This document shows positions 51,518 to 58,950 of a DNA stretch of 64,000 bases, in pieces. The stretch lies in the NCBI GenBank assembly GCA_017622875.1, contig JAGAQG010000047.1, forward strand, positions 62,001 to 126,000, given 5' to 3'. A program made the translations under genes and the position numbers. Source of the stretch: Lachnospiraceae bacterium. GTDB lineage: Bacteria; Bacillota; Clostridia; Lachnospirales; Lachnospiraceae. The first letter of the stretch is position 1, and every line of letters starts with the position of its first letter. Below the pieces are notes generated by a model that was not told the origin of the DNA, searched no databases, and saw only the letters and a program-made list of their open reading frames with translations.

Positions 51518-51814
51518 ATGGCTAATATTGTAGTGGATTTTCGGGATACATTAAATAAAGTGAAAGAAATAGAACAGCTTTCCGTAGATGTTCTGAAGAT
51601 TGCAAACAATAATATTGATGAAATCAGCGAAAGTATTCCATCAGTATGGAGTGGAGATGCGGCGAAAAGATATCAGAAAAAAATAAGTAAAATCAATAAA
51701 AAAATAAAAAAGAGAGCAAATGCACTGGAAAAAAATGCAGTCGGATTAAAAGCGTCTGTAAATCGTTTAAAGAGAGCGGAAGAATATGCACAAAGATTAT
51801 TTTCAAAAAAATAA
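51518..51814 (+). CDS. WXG100-family protein 8, basic form (WSG)
   Basis: 98 residues, Trp44 in IPSVWSGDAAKRYQKKI, with a strongly basic second helix (KINKKIKKRANALEKNAVGL). It has no Y-x-x-x-D/E signal. It is similar in design to protein 3. Its last 29 bases overlap the start of the lipoprotein gene in another frame, which argues for one co-translated effector unit. AAGGGGGATTCGTAA precedes the ATG. Base composition here is more A-rich than in the core operon. Confidence 0.88.
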   Translation: MANIVVDFRDTLNKVKEIEQLSVDVLKIANNNIDEISESIPSVWSGDAAKRYQKKISKINKKIKKRANALEKNAVGLKASVNRLKRAEEYAQRLFSKK

Positions 51815-52535
51815 AGTAAACAAAATCAGAACAAATGTGTTTTCTGTAATAATGTTAGGAGTTTTTGCTATGAGTACGATAGGGTGTGGGAAAGTCATTG
51901 GTTATGAGAAAATGGCGGAAAAATTATTAAATGAAAAATATAATGATGAGTTTGTGGTGGAAGATATACAAAGTGCAAGTATTTTGGATGAGTATTATAC
52001 TGCGTTGGCTTATCAGAAAGATCATCCTGATACTATATTTAAAGTGTATGTGAATAATGATGGTTCGGGTGTTTCTGATAATTATGTAAATCGTCTGGTA
52101 TGTGCTCAGTTATCTGATACAGTGGCAAGAAATTTAGATTCTTTAAATGGAATTTATTATATATACAGTTCAACACTGATCGATTCTTTGGAGTTGGAAG
52201 ACCCGTATATTTCGTTAAGTGAGTATGTCGATACACATCCAAAAATGAAATACAATATTTATGTGTTTTATAGTCCGGACATTTCTGATAAAGAAAATTT
52301 GTATCAGGGACTAACAAGTATTTGTCAGGGGCTTTCCATTAGCGGAAATATCTATCTGTATATTATGGATGACAGTGTTTTGAAAGATGTACAGGATTAT
52401 TTGGAAAACAATGACAAAATTTATGATGATGGTGACCATATGTTTGAACCGTATTTCTGTGGAATTATGAAATTTACTAATGGTGTATTGGATAACAGCA
52501 AAGATGAAGTGTTTGAAATGATAGAGGGAAAATAA
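51786..52535 (+). CDS. Probable lipoprotein, candidate immunity partner of the lipase
   Basis: 249 residues. A basic N terminus (KNKVNKIRT), a hydrophobic stretch (VFSVIMLGVFAMSTIG) and Cys34 in STIGCGKV form a signal peptide II; the lipobox is slightly atypical, with Thr at -3. The mature part is an acidic alpha/beta protein (TIFKVYVNNDGSGVSDNYVN, KYNIYVFYSPDISDKENLYQ) with no family I recognise. It overlaps protein 8 by 29 bases and ends directly before the lipase ATG. In Staphylococcus, the T7SS lipase TslA is paired with the lipoprotein TilA, which protects the producer. Same order and surface location suggest the same role; sequence homology is not claimed. Confidence 0.8.
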   Translation: MHKDYFQKNKVNKIRTNVFSVIMLGVFAMSTIGCGKVIGYEKMAEKLLNEKYNDEFVVEDIQSASILDEYYTALAYQKDHPDTIFKVYVNNDGSGVSDNYVNRLVCAQLSDTVARNLDSLNGIYYIYSSTLIDSLELEDPYISLSEYVDTHPKMKYNIYVFYSPDISDKENLYQGLTSICQGLSISGNIYLYIMDDSVLKDVQDYLENNDKIYDDGDHMFEPYFCGIMKFTNGVLDNSKDEVFEMIEGK

Positions 52536-53897
52536 ATGGGATATCAGTACAATGATGCAGAGATGATGCTGGCTACGCAGATTGCATATTTGGATATTAG
52601 CGGCGAAGATGTTTCTGTTGGCGATGTGGTAGATAATATTTTGGAATATGGTCATTGTGTAAATGGTGAATGGGTATTACATGAACAATATCAAAATCAT
52701 CCTCAGTGTAAATATTTAAAAAAACAGCTGGAGGTTGCGGGAAATATATCAGAACTTACGGAAAAATACGATAAATTAGGTGATGATTGGAGAAACTGGA
52801 AAGTTGTTGACAGATGTGATGATCAGAATGGTACGGGATACTATGGATGCCTGATTGATACAGGGAACGAACATGCCATTATTGGCTGCAGAGGTTCGGA
52901 AAGCTATAACAGTGACCAGGTTGTAAAAGACTGGATTGTGGCAGATGTTGGGTTGTTGGACAGTGAATTGACAACACAACAGGAGAGAGCACAGAGATAT
53001 ATGGAAGAATTATATTATAAATATGGCGATCAATACGATACTTTTAGTCTTACGGGACATTCTCTGGGTGGAAATCTGGCACAGCATATGACGATTCATG
53101 CACCGGCTGAAATGCGGGATAATATTGATCACTGCATCAGCTTTGATGGTCCGGGATTTTCCCAGGAATATATTGATAAAAACAGACATTTGATTGATAA
53201 AACAGATGATTGTGTGGATCATTATCAGTGGAGTTGGGTGTCCTCTTTATTGATTCCGCTGCCAGATGTGATTCCGACGATTATTGCTGCACATGATGAT
53301 GAACGGTATGGACTGCCGAAAGCCATACTTTATCGGCATGATGTTCGTAATGTGGATCTGGACGAAGATGGAAATATTCAAAAAGGAAAAGAGAGTGCTC
53401 TTTCCGAAATCTTAGGACCTCTTTCAAGATATCTGGAGCGATTAGGAGAAGGAACTCTGATAGATCCTATGTCTGCTGTATTACTGCCTAAGATTACGCG
53501 TTTGGTGGTATTGTACAAGCTGGTCAGAGATGCTGCTGAGGTGTTTTATAAAACCAGCGAATCTATAAAAGAAAAAATAGCATCCGTTTATTATGATTAC
53601 ATTGCGCCAAATGTTTCAGGTGAATATGAAATCAGGTTATTAGCGGTTAGTTCCTATGAAGGAGAGTTAAGAAATGCTCAAAAGCAACTGGACGGAGTGA
53701 CAAATGAAATAAGAAAAATCAGCCGCACATGGAGCAATTGGTCCTCTTCTGGAGCGTATTATCGCTCACAGTTAAATATGATAAAAAATGGATTGGAATT
53801 GGATATTCGGGAACTTTCTTTGCTTGCACGGACTACAGGAGAGATTGTGAGTGCTTATTCTGAGGTGGATGATCAAGTAGCAGCTTTATTTGGATAA
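52536..53897 (+). CDS. Putative T7SS lipase effector with C-terminal WXG-like domain
   Basis: 453 residues without a signal peptide. The first 280 form an alpha/beta-hydrolase of the Mbeg1/DUF2974 type: AIIGCRGSESYNSDQVVKDW, nucleophile Ser176 in LTGHSLGGNLAQHM, a candidate acid in SFDGPGFSQEY and a candidate His in LYRHDVRN. A helical linker follows. The last 90 residues (IRLLAVSSYEGELRNAQKQL, TWSNWSSSGAYYRSQL, ELSLLARTTGEIVSAYSEVD) have the WXG/LXG hairpin pattern. Export domain last and toxin first is the reverse arrangement of S. aureus TslA. It directly follows a lipoprotein gene and an array of WXG100 partners. The likely activity is hydrolysis of lipid esters in competitors. Confidence 0.85.
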   Translation: MGYQYNDAEMMLATQIAYLDISGEDVSVGDVVDNILEYGHCVNGEWVLHEQYQNHPQCKYLKKQLEVAGNISELTEKYDKLGDDWRNWKVVDRCDDQNGTGYYGCLIDTGNEHAIIGCRGSESYNSDQVVKDWIVADVGLLDSELTTQQERAQRYMEELYYKYGDQYDTFSLTGHSLGGNLAQHMTIHAPAEMRDNIDHCISFDGPGFSQEYIDKNRHLIDKTDDCVDHYQWSWVSSLLIPLPDVIPTIIAAHDDERYGLPKAILYRHDVRNVDLDEDGNIQKGKESALSEILGPLSRYLERLGEGTLIDPMSAVLLPKITRLVVLYKLVRDAAEVFYKTSESIKEKIASVYYDYIAPNVSGEYEIRLLAVSSYEGELRNAQKQLDGVTNEIRKISRTWSNWSSSGAYYRSQLNMIKNGLELDIRELSLLARTTGEIVSAYSEVDDQVAALFG

Positions 53898-54003
53898 AAA
53901 CATAAATTATGAAAATATTGATCAGGTATTCTTACGAGGATACGAAGCTGAAGAAAGAGATAATTTTATTGATGCATTAGATAAATATTATGCGGAAAAT
54001 TAA
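53890..54003 (+). CDS. Possible 37-residue ORF or gene fragment after the lipase
   Basis: In the frame +1 to the lipase end, an open stretch from a TTG at 53890 encodes DKNINYENIDQVFLRGYEAE and ERDNFIDALDKYYAEN. It is acidic and helical and resembles the end of a real protein, but there is no ATG and no RBS. Its stop overlaps the start of the DUF2752 gene by 14 bases. It may be the remnant of a deleted gene or a translation-coupled small protein. Confidence 0.3.
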   Translation: MDKNINYENIDQVFLRGYEAEERDNFIDALDKYYAEN

Positions 54004-54418
54004 GAATGCAACAAAATTCTTATTTAAAGATCAAGATATTCAGGTAGTGATGATTATTGCTGCTTTGTATATTGTATTACATATTTTGGATATTGGATGT
54101 CCGATCAAATTTATCACAGGGATTTCCTGTGCGGGCTGTGGAATGACAAGAGCATGGTTGAGTGTTTTGAAACTGAATTTTTCAGAAGCATTCACTTTTC
54201 ATCCGCTGTATTGGATCATTCCATTAGTCGGGATTTTTCTTTTTTGCCGGAAGAGAATCCCAAGAGTAGCTGCCAGTTTCATAACAGGCAGTCTTATTGT
54301 GCTTTTTGTGACAGTATATATCATACGAATGATAAATCCAGAGGATACTGTTGTGAAAATAGATTTTTATGAAAGTGCCATTTGGTATATTATAGAGAGA
54401 GTGAGGGAACTATTATGA
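53990..54418 (+). CDS. DUF2752 family membrane protein
   Basis: 142 residues with about three membrane helices. The family signature CPIKFITGISCAGCGMTRAW, with the C-x-x-C-G-M-T-R core, is complete and followed by the FHPLYWIIPL segment. The family function is unknown; the cysteine loop and polytopic helices are its defining traits. The start overlaps the preceding small ORF, and the stop overlaps the DUF4234 gene. It lies at the tail of the effector operon and could modify or insert secreted products, but this is only contextual. Confidence 0.88.
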   Translation: MRKIKNATKFLFKDQDIQVVMIIAALYIVLHILDIGCPIKFITGISCAGCGMTRAWLSVLKLNFSEAFTFHPLYWIIPLVGIFLFCRKRIPRVAASFITGSLIVLFVTVYIIRMINPEDTVVKIDFYESAIWYIIERVRELL

Positions 54419-54825
54419 TGCTTGACCAGAATAGAAGTTTGGCAAAATATATTTTGTTATCATTAGTAACTTGTGGAATTTACAGTTGGATTTTTATTTA
54501 TCATTTGGCAAATGATATGAATACGATGTGTGAAGGAGACGGAGAAACGACTCCGGGATTAGTAAAATTAATTCTTTTAACCTTGGTAACCTGTGGAATT
54601 TATTCCTTTATATGGTACTATAAGTTGGGAAACAGATTATGTGCGAATGCACCGCGATATAATCTGACATTCCAGGAAAATGGTACAACCGTTTTAATGT
54701 GGCAGCTTTTTGGAGCTCTTTTATGTGGTATTGGGCCTTTTATTGCATGGAATATTATTATTAAAAATGCAAATGCACTTGCAGCGCAGTATAACAATTT
54801 AGTACGCGGAAATGTAGCATATTAA
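54415..54825 (+). CDS. DUF4234 family membrane protein
   Basis: 136 residues in four hydrophobic segments. The internal repeat YILLSLVTCGIYSWIFIYHL and ILLTLVTCGIYSFIWYYKLG is typical of DUF4234 proteins, which have a duplicated two-helix unit. Another VTCGIY-like hydrophobic pair follows (MWQLFGALLCGIGPFIAWNI). GTGAGGGAAC precedes ATG at 54415; the next codon is also ATG. The stop of the DUF2752 gene overlaps the start. It is the last gene before a strong terminator and therefore ends the WXG100/effector transcription unit. Function unknown. Confidence 0.88.
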   Translation: MMLDQNRSLAKYILLSLVTCGIYSWIFIYHLANDMNTMCEGDGETTPGLVKLILLTLVTCGIYSFIWYYKLGNRLCANAPRYNLTFQENGTTVLMWQLFGALLCGIGPFIAWNIIIKNANALAAQYNNLVRGNVAY

Positions 54826-54833
54826 GAATAAAG

Positions 54834-54863
54834 ATCGGGACATCTCTGGGGTCCCGATTCTTT
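54834..54863 (+). terminator. Intrinsic terminator ending the effector operon
   Basis: ATCGGGAC and GTCCCGAT form an 8-bp stem with a 9-base loop, followed by TCTTTTT, 9 bases after the DUF4234 stop. Confidence 0.92.
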
Positions 54864-54898
54864 TTAATACGGATAGATAACACGAAGGAGAATAAATC

Positions 54899-54961
54899 AT
54901 GTATTGTCGTAATTGTGGTAAAGAAATTAAAGATAGCACTCCAATCTTCATAAAACCCTAA
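54899..54961 (+). pseudogene. Truncated zinc-ribbon protein gene (20 codons left)
   Basis: ATG at 54899 follows a textbook AAGGAGAATAAATC. MYCRNCGKEIKDST is the standard opening of zinc-ribbon membrane proteins of Firmicutes. After 14 residues the similarity stops, and six unrelated codons (PIFIKP) lead to a stop. It appears to be a gene whose body was deleted, leaving the RBS and first CxxC knuckle. Confidence 0.7.
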
Positions 54962-55055
54962 GAATTTACCTATTTAATTCTTCATCGTCCTAAAGTATAA
55001 TGACTATATGAAAAAGTTTTAGTTCGGAAATTGACTCACAGGAAGGGGGATTTTT

Positions 55056-56021
55056 ATGAAGAATCGACTCTGTTTCTTAGGAACAGTCCTTATGGTGTCG
55101 CTGCTTATCGGATGTGGCGGCTCCAGTAAAGAAACGGCTGCATCTACAATGGCAATGGATATGGCTGTTACGGAAGAAGCTGCGGAGGAAGCATATTATG
55201 CAGCAGACGAAATGATGGAAATGGAAAGCGGGGACGGCGGTGTTACCACGAATTCAGAGATATCAGATACTGCACAGACAGGCCGAAAGCTGATCAGAAC
55301 TTTTGATATTACTATTCAGACAAAAGAATTTGACAGTGTATTATCCGGAATCCAGACAAAAATACAGGAACTTGGCGGTTACATAGAAACCTCATCTTTG
55401 GATGGAGGTTCTGCATATTACAGTTCCTACAATCGTTACAGTTACATGACTGTGCGTATTCCGAGTGACCAACTGGATCATTTTGTTGAAACTGTTAAAG
55501 AATCTGCGAATGTTACTTATATTTCTGAATCAACAGAAGATATTACTTTAAAATATGTAGATACGGAAAGCAGAAAGATTGCTCTGGAAACAGAACGCGA
55601 CAGACTTTTGGAGCTTCTTGAAAAGGCGGAAACGGTAGAGGATATCATTACGATTGAGAGTCGTTTATCAGAAGTCAGATACCAGCTGGAATCTTATGCT
55701 TCTCAGCTTCGTACTTATGACAATCAGGTGGATTACAGCACCGTCTACATCAATATCAGTGAAGTGGACAGGGAAACGAAGGTAGAACCAAAGAATTTCT
55801 GGGAGGAAGTGGCAGAAGAATTTGGTGACAGCCTTTACGGAATCGGAAGAGACTGTAAGAATTTTGCAATCTGGTTCTTAGGTTCTTCTCCGTATATTGT
55901 GTTGTGGGCTGTAGGTATTGGCATAGTCGTACTGGTTATTAAAATAATCGGTAAGAAAAATACAATGAAAAAAACATTAAAGACTATGAAAACTGAAGAA
56001 CAGGATGAAGCAAATAACTAA
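55056..56021 (+). CDS. DUF4349 domain lipoprotein
   Basis: 321 residues. A lipoprotein signal (LGTVLMVSLLIGCGGSSKET, Cys about 21) precedes an acidic Met-rich linker. The DUF4349 domain (about 75-240) runs from RKLIRTFDITIQTKEFDSVL through MTVRIPSDQLDHFVETVKES and EDIITIESRLSEVRYQLESY to DNQVDYSTVYINISEV, with a coiled coil in its second half. A C-terminal membrane helix (IVLWAVGIGIVVLVIKII) and basic tail end it, so it is held at both ends. GGAAGGGGGATTTTT precedes the ATG. A TATAAT at 54996-55001 may be its -10. Function unknown. Confidence 0.88.
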   Translation: MKNRLCFLGTVLMVSLLIGCGGSSKETAASTMAMDMAVTEEAAEEAYYAADEMMEMESGDGGVTTNSEISDTAQTGRKLIRTFDITIQTKEFDSVLSGIQTKIQELGGYIETSSLDGGSAYYSSYNRYSYMTVRIPSDQLDHFVETVKESANVTYISESTEDITLKYVDTESRKIALETERDRLLELLEKAETVEDIITIESRLSEVRYQLESYASQLRTYDNQVDYSTVYINISEVDRETKVEPKNFWEEVAEEFGDSLYGIGRDCKNFAIWFLGSSPYIVLWAVGIGIVVLVIKIIGKKNTMKKTLKTMKTEEQDEANN

Positions 56022-56062
56022 AAAATCGTAAGCGAGTATGAAATCAATGGTATAAAAGGCAG

Positions 56063-56094
56063 AAAATAGACATTTCGAAAGGAATGTCTATTTT
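56063..56094 (+). terminator. Intrinsic terminator after the DUF4349 gene
   Basis: AAAATAGACATT and AATGTCTATTTT form a 12-bp perfect stem with an 8-base loop. The stem's own TTTT serves as the U tract. Confidence 0.8.
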
Positions 56095-56220
56095 GATGTA
56101 AAAAGTTTAAAAAACAGTAGCTAATTCACCCTGAAATGCGGTATGATATAAAAGGAATATTTTCGAAATTAGGAAGTAATGAAACACCGTAAGAAACTGA
56201 GAAAAGAGAGGACTAGCACT

Positions 56221-58017
56221 ATGAGACTTGGAGTAACGAAAACACAAAAAGGATATCAGTTTGCTTTTGCAAGTGCGAAAGAAGAGCCATGTAAGCTTCT
56301 TCTTTACAAAAAAGGAGAAAAGACCCCTGAAATGAGCATATCCATGGAACGCTCCCTGGGTGACATTTACGTGGCAACTGTAGAAAAATTGAATGCAAAA
56401 AACTATGAATACGCATATCAGGTAGGGGAAAAGATCATTTTAGATCCATACGCCAAAGGAATTTCCGGGAAAAAGGGATTTGGCGAACAGGTAAATTCTC
56501 AGCAGCTTCGGTGTACTTTAGATTTTACAGAATATAATTGGGAAGATGACAAACATCCGGAAATACCATTTAATGAGTCGCTCATTTACTGTACCCATTT
56601 ACGCGGCTACACGATGGACAGATCTTCAAAGGTACGCGCCAAGGGTACATTCAAAGGAATGGTGGAAAAGATTCCGTATCTGGCATCTTTAGGAATAAAA
56701 CAGCTGGAATTAATGCCGGTATACGAATTTGAAGAATTTCCGCGTCCAAAGAAAAAAACGAGTATGTATGAACCGGAAGTGAAGGAGGAAACTTTAAAAT
56801 TAAATTATTGGGGATATACTTCAGGTTACTATTTTGCGCCGAAGGCAAGTTATGCGGCAGGAAAAGATGCTTCTAAGGAATTAAAAGATCTTGTAAAAGC
56901 GCTTCACAAAGCGGGAATTGAACTCATTTTGGAATTTTATTTTGATGAAACAGCACCACCAAATTTCGTGATGGATTGTTTAAAATATTGGGTGGAAGAA
57001 TACCATATTGATGGCATCCATATTAATCGCAGTGCAGTTCCTATGAGAAACATTGTCATGGAGCCTGCATTAAAGACAACGAAAATTTTTACAGAATATT
57101 TTGACCAGTCAGAGCTTTCCGATGAACCGAAAAACTCAAAGAGAAAACATCTGGCAGAATACAGTGAAGGATTTCTTGTGGATGCGAGACGTCTCTTAAA
57201 AGGGGATGAAGATACACTTCGTGCATTTGCCGATAAGACAAAGAAAAATCCAGATAACATGGGCATTGTCAATTATATGGCAAACCATAACGGATTTACG
57301 ATGATGGATATGGTGTCTTATGATGAAAAACATAATGAAGCCAACGGAGAAAATAACCGCGATGGCAGCAACTATAATTTTAGTTGGAACTGCGGCGTAG
57401 AGGGTCCGTCAAAGAAGAAAGCAATCATGCAGCTTAGAGGAAAGCAGCTTCGCAATGCATTTGCAATGCTGATGTTCGCACAGGGAATTCCGCTCATTTA
57501 TGGCGGAGATGAATTTGGTAACTCCCAGCAGGGAAATAACAATGTTTATGGACAGGACAATGAGCTTTCCTGGGTACAGTGGAATGCTTCAAAAGATGCA
57601 AAAGCTTTGCTGGAATATGTACAGAAACTCATTGCCTTTAGAAATGCACACAATGCATTCCATATGCCGAAAGAGGCTTCCATGACTGACTATAAATCCA
57701 CAGGAATTCCAGATTTATCTTATCATGGGGAGAATGCATGGTATGGAGGTTTTGAGCCATACCGCAGACACCTTGGTATGATGTACGGTGCCGGGTACGC
57801 AGAAGAAAGCACCATTTATGTGGCTTATAATCTGCATCAGTCTGAGCATGAATTCGGATTACCGATTCTGCCAAAGAGCAAAAAATGGAAAATGATATTT
57901 AACACTGCAGAGGAAACGGAGCAGTTCACTCCTGAGGGAGTAAACATCACTAATCAGCGTATCTTAAAACTGACTGGAAGAACAATCTGCGTATTAGAAG
58001 GAAAGGCTGATGAATAA
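56221..58017 (+). CDS. GH13 family protein related to glycogen debranching enzymes, catalytic residues replaced
   Basis: 598 residues. An N-terminal CBM48-like domain (CKLLLYKKGEKTPEMSISME, YEYAYQVGEKIILDPYAKG) precedes a TIM barrel close to GlgX/isoamylase: KIPYLASLGIKQLELMPVYE, YWGYTSGYYFAPKASYA, HNEANGENNRDGSNYNFSWN and QGIPLIYGGDEFGNSQQGNN. The usual nucleophile block G-F-R-F-D reads G-I-H-I-N (Asn269), and the H-D of the transition-state stabiliser is H-N (Asn357). Glu292 in FTEYFD may be the acid/base. It is thus probably inactive as a glycosidase or has changed activity. GAGAGGACTAGCACT favours 56221; 56179 is an alternative. It overlaps the next gene. Confidence 0.85.
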   Translation: MRLGVTKTQKGYQFAFASAKEEPCKLLLYKKGEKTPEMSISMERSLGDIYVATVEKLNAKNYEYAYQVGEKIILDPYAKGISGKKGFGEQVNSQQLRCTLDFTEYNWEDDKHPEIPFNESLIYCTHLRGYTMDRSSKVRAKGTFKGMVEKIPYLASLGIKQLELMPVYEFEEFPRPKKKTSMYEPEVKEETLKLNYWGYTSGYYFAPKASYAAGKDASKELKDLVKALHKAGIELILEFYFDETAPPNFVMDCLKYWVEEYHIDGIHINRSAVPMRNIVMEPALKTTKIFTEYFDQSELSDEPKNSKRKHLAEYSEGFLVDARRLLKGDEDTLRAFADKTKKNPDNMGIVNYMANHNGFTMMDMVSYDEKHNEANGENNRDGSNYNFSWNCGVEGPSKKKAIMQLRGKQLRNAFAMLMFAQGIPLIYGGDEFGNSQQGNNNVYGQDNELSWVQWNASKDAKALLEYVQKLIAFRNAHNAFHMPKEASMTDYKSTGIPDLSYHGENAWYGGFEPYRRHLGMMYGAGYAEESTIYVAYNLHQSEHEFGLPILPKSKKWKMIFNTAEETEQFTPEGVNITNQRILKLTGRTICVLEGKADE

Positions 58018-58567
58018 AATACTTGGACACTTTAAGACGATTACCACCCACAAACTGGTGGTAATGAAAGAATGCTTTAAGATCGGATTGTACAAACAGG
58101 GGCTTTTACACGATATGTCAAAGTACGGTCCGGTGGAATTCATTCAGGGGTGTAAAAATTATCAGGGGACAGCAAGTCCCCATTTAAAAGAAAGAGAAAA
58201 AAAGGGGTATTCTTCTGCGTGGCTCCATCATAAAGGACGCAATAAGCATCATTTTGAATACTGGATTGATTATAGTCCAAATAACAAAGAAGGTATGGTA
58301 GGCTGTAAGATGCCAACAAAATATGTTGCGGAAATGATGATGGACCGCATTGCAGCATCGAAGGTATATAATAAGGGACACTATAATCAGCATATGCCGT
58401 TAGAATATTATGAGCATGGAAAACATGCTTATATGATTCATCCGGAAACAAGAGCATTATTGGAATATCTGCTCCATATGCTGGATGAGCAGGGGGAAGA
58501 TGTAACATTTGAGTACATCAGAAAAAATCTTGTAGGAAAGAAGGAATATCCGGATATTTCGAAATAG
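58010..58567 (+). CDS. DUF5662 family protein
   Basis: 185 residues, soluble. GHFKTITTHKLVVMKECFKI, then GLLHDMSKYGPVEFIQGCKN and SAWLHHKGRNKHHFEYWID carry a set of His, Asp and Glu residues (LHDMSKY, LHHKGRNKHHFEYW) that look like an HD-type or other metal site. YNKGHYNQHMPLEYYEHGK and LLEYLLHMLDEQGED complete the family pattern. The biochemical role is unknown. Its start lies 8 bases inside the GH13 gene, so the two are co-translated. Confidence 0.85.
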   Translation: MNKILGHFKTITTHKLVVMKECFKIGLYKQGLLHDMSKYGPVEFIQGCKNYQGTASPHLKEREKKGYSSAWLHHKGRNKHHFEYWIDYSPNNKEGMVGCKMPTKYVAEMMMDRIAASKVYNKGHYNQHMPLEYYEHGKHAYMIHPETRALLEYLLHMLDEQGEDVTFEYIRKNLVGKKEYPDISK

Positions 58568-58581
58568 TCCGGGTGAGGAGT

Positions 58582-58950
58582 ATGAAATACGTAAAGCAAT
58601 TCGCAATCATTGCACTGATGACATTCCTGGGAGAATGCCTGAACCTGTTACTTCCGCTGCCGGTACCGGCCAGCATTTATGGAATGATTCTTTTATTCTT
58701 AAGTCTTCAGACAGGAATCTTAAAGCTGTCTCAGATTGAAGAAACAGCAGACCTGCTTTTAGCTGTCATGCCGATTTTCTTTATTTCACCGACAGTCAGC
58801 CTGATGAGCAGCATTGGTGTGATCAAGGACAGCTTGGTAGGTGTTCTTGTTATTTGTCTGCTGTCTACTATCATTGTCATGGCAGTGACAGGCCTTGTAT
58901 CTCAGGCAATCATCCGCCACGACAAAAAGAAAAAGGAGGTACAGGAGTAA
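58582..58950 (+). CDS. lrgA: LrgA/CidA-family holin-like membrane protein
   Basis: 122 residues with four membrane helices. QFAIIALMTFLGECLNLLLP, the family signature LPLPVPASIYGMILLFLSLQ, and ETADLLLAVMPIFFISPTVS are typical. LrgA forms a small pore-like membrane protein that, with LrgB, is linked to murein hydrolase control and to pyruvate or glycolate transport. The ATG at 58582 follows GTGAGGAG very closely; a GTG at 58573 has no RBS. lrgB starts one base before its stop codon ends. Confidence 0.92.
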   Translation: MKYVKQFAIIALMTFLGECLNLLLPLPVPASIYGMILLFLSLQTGILKLSQIEETADLLLAVMPIFFISPTVSLMSSIGVIKDSLVGVLVICLLSTIIVMAVTGLVSQAIIRHDKKKKEVQE

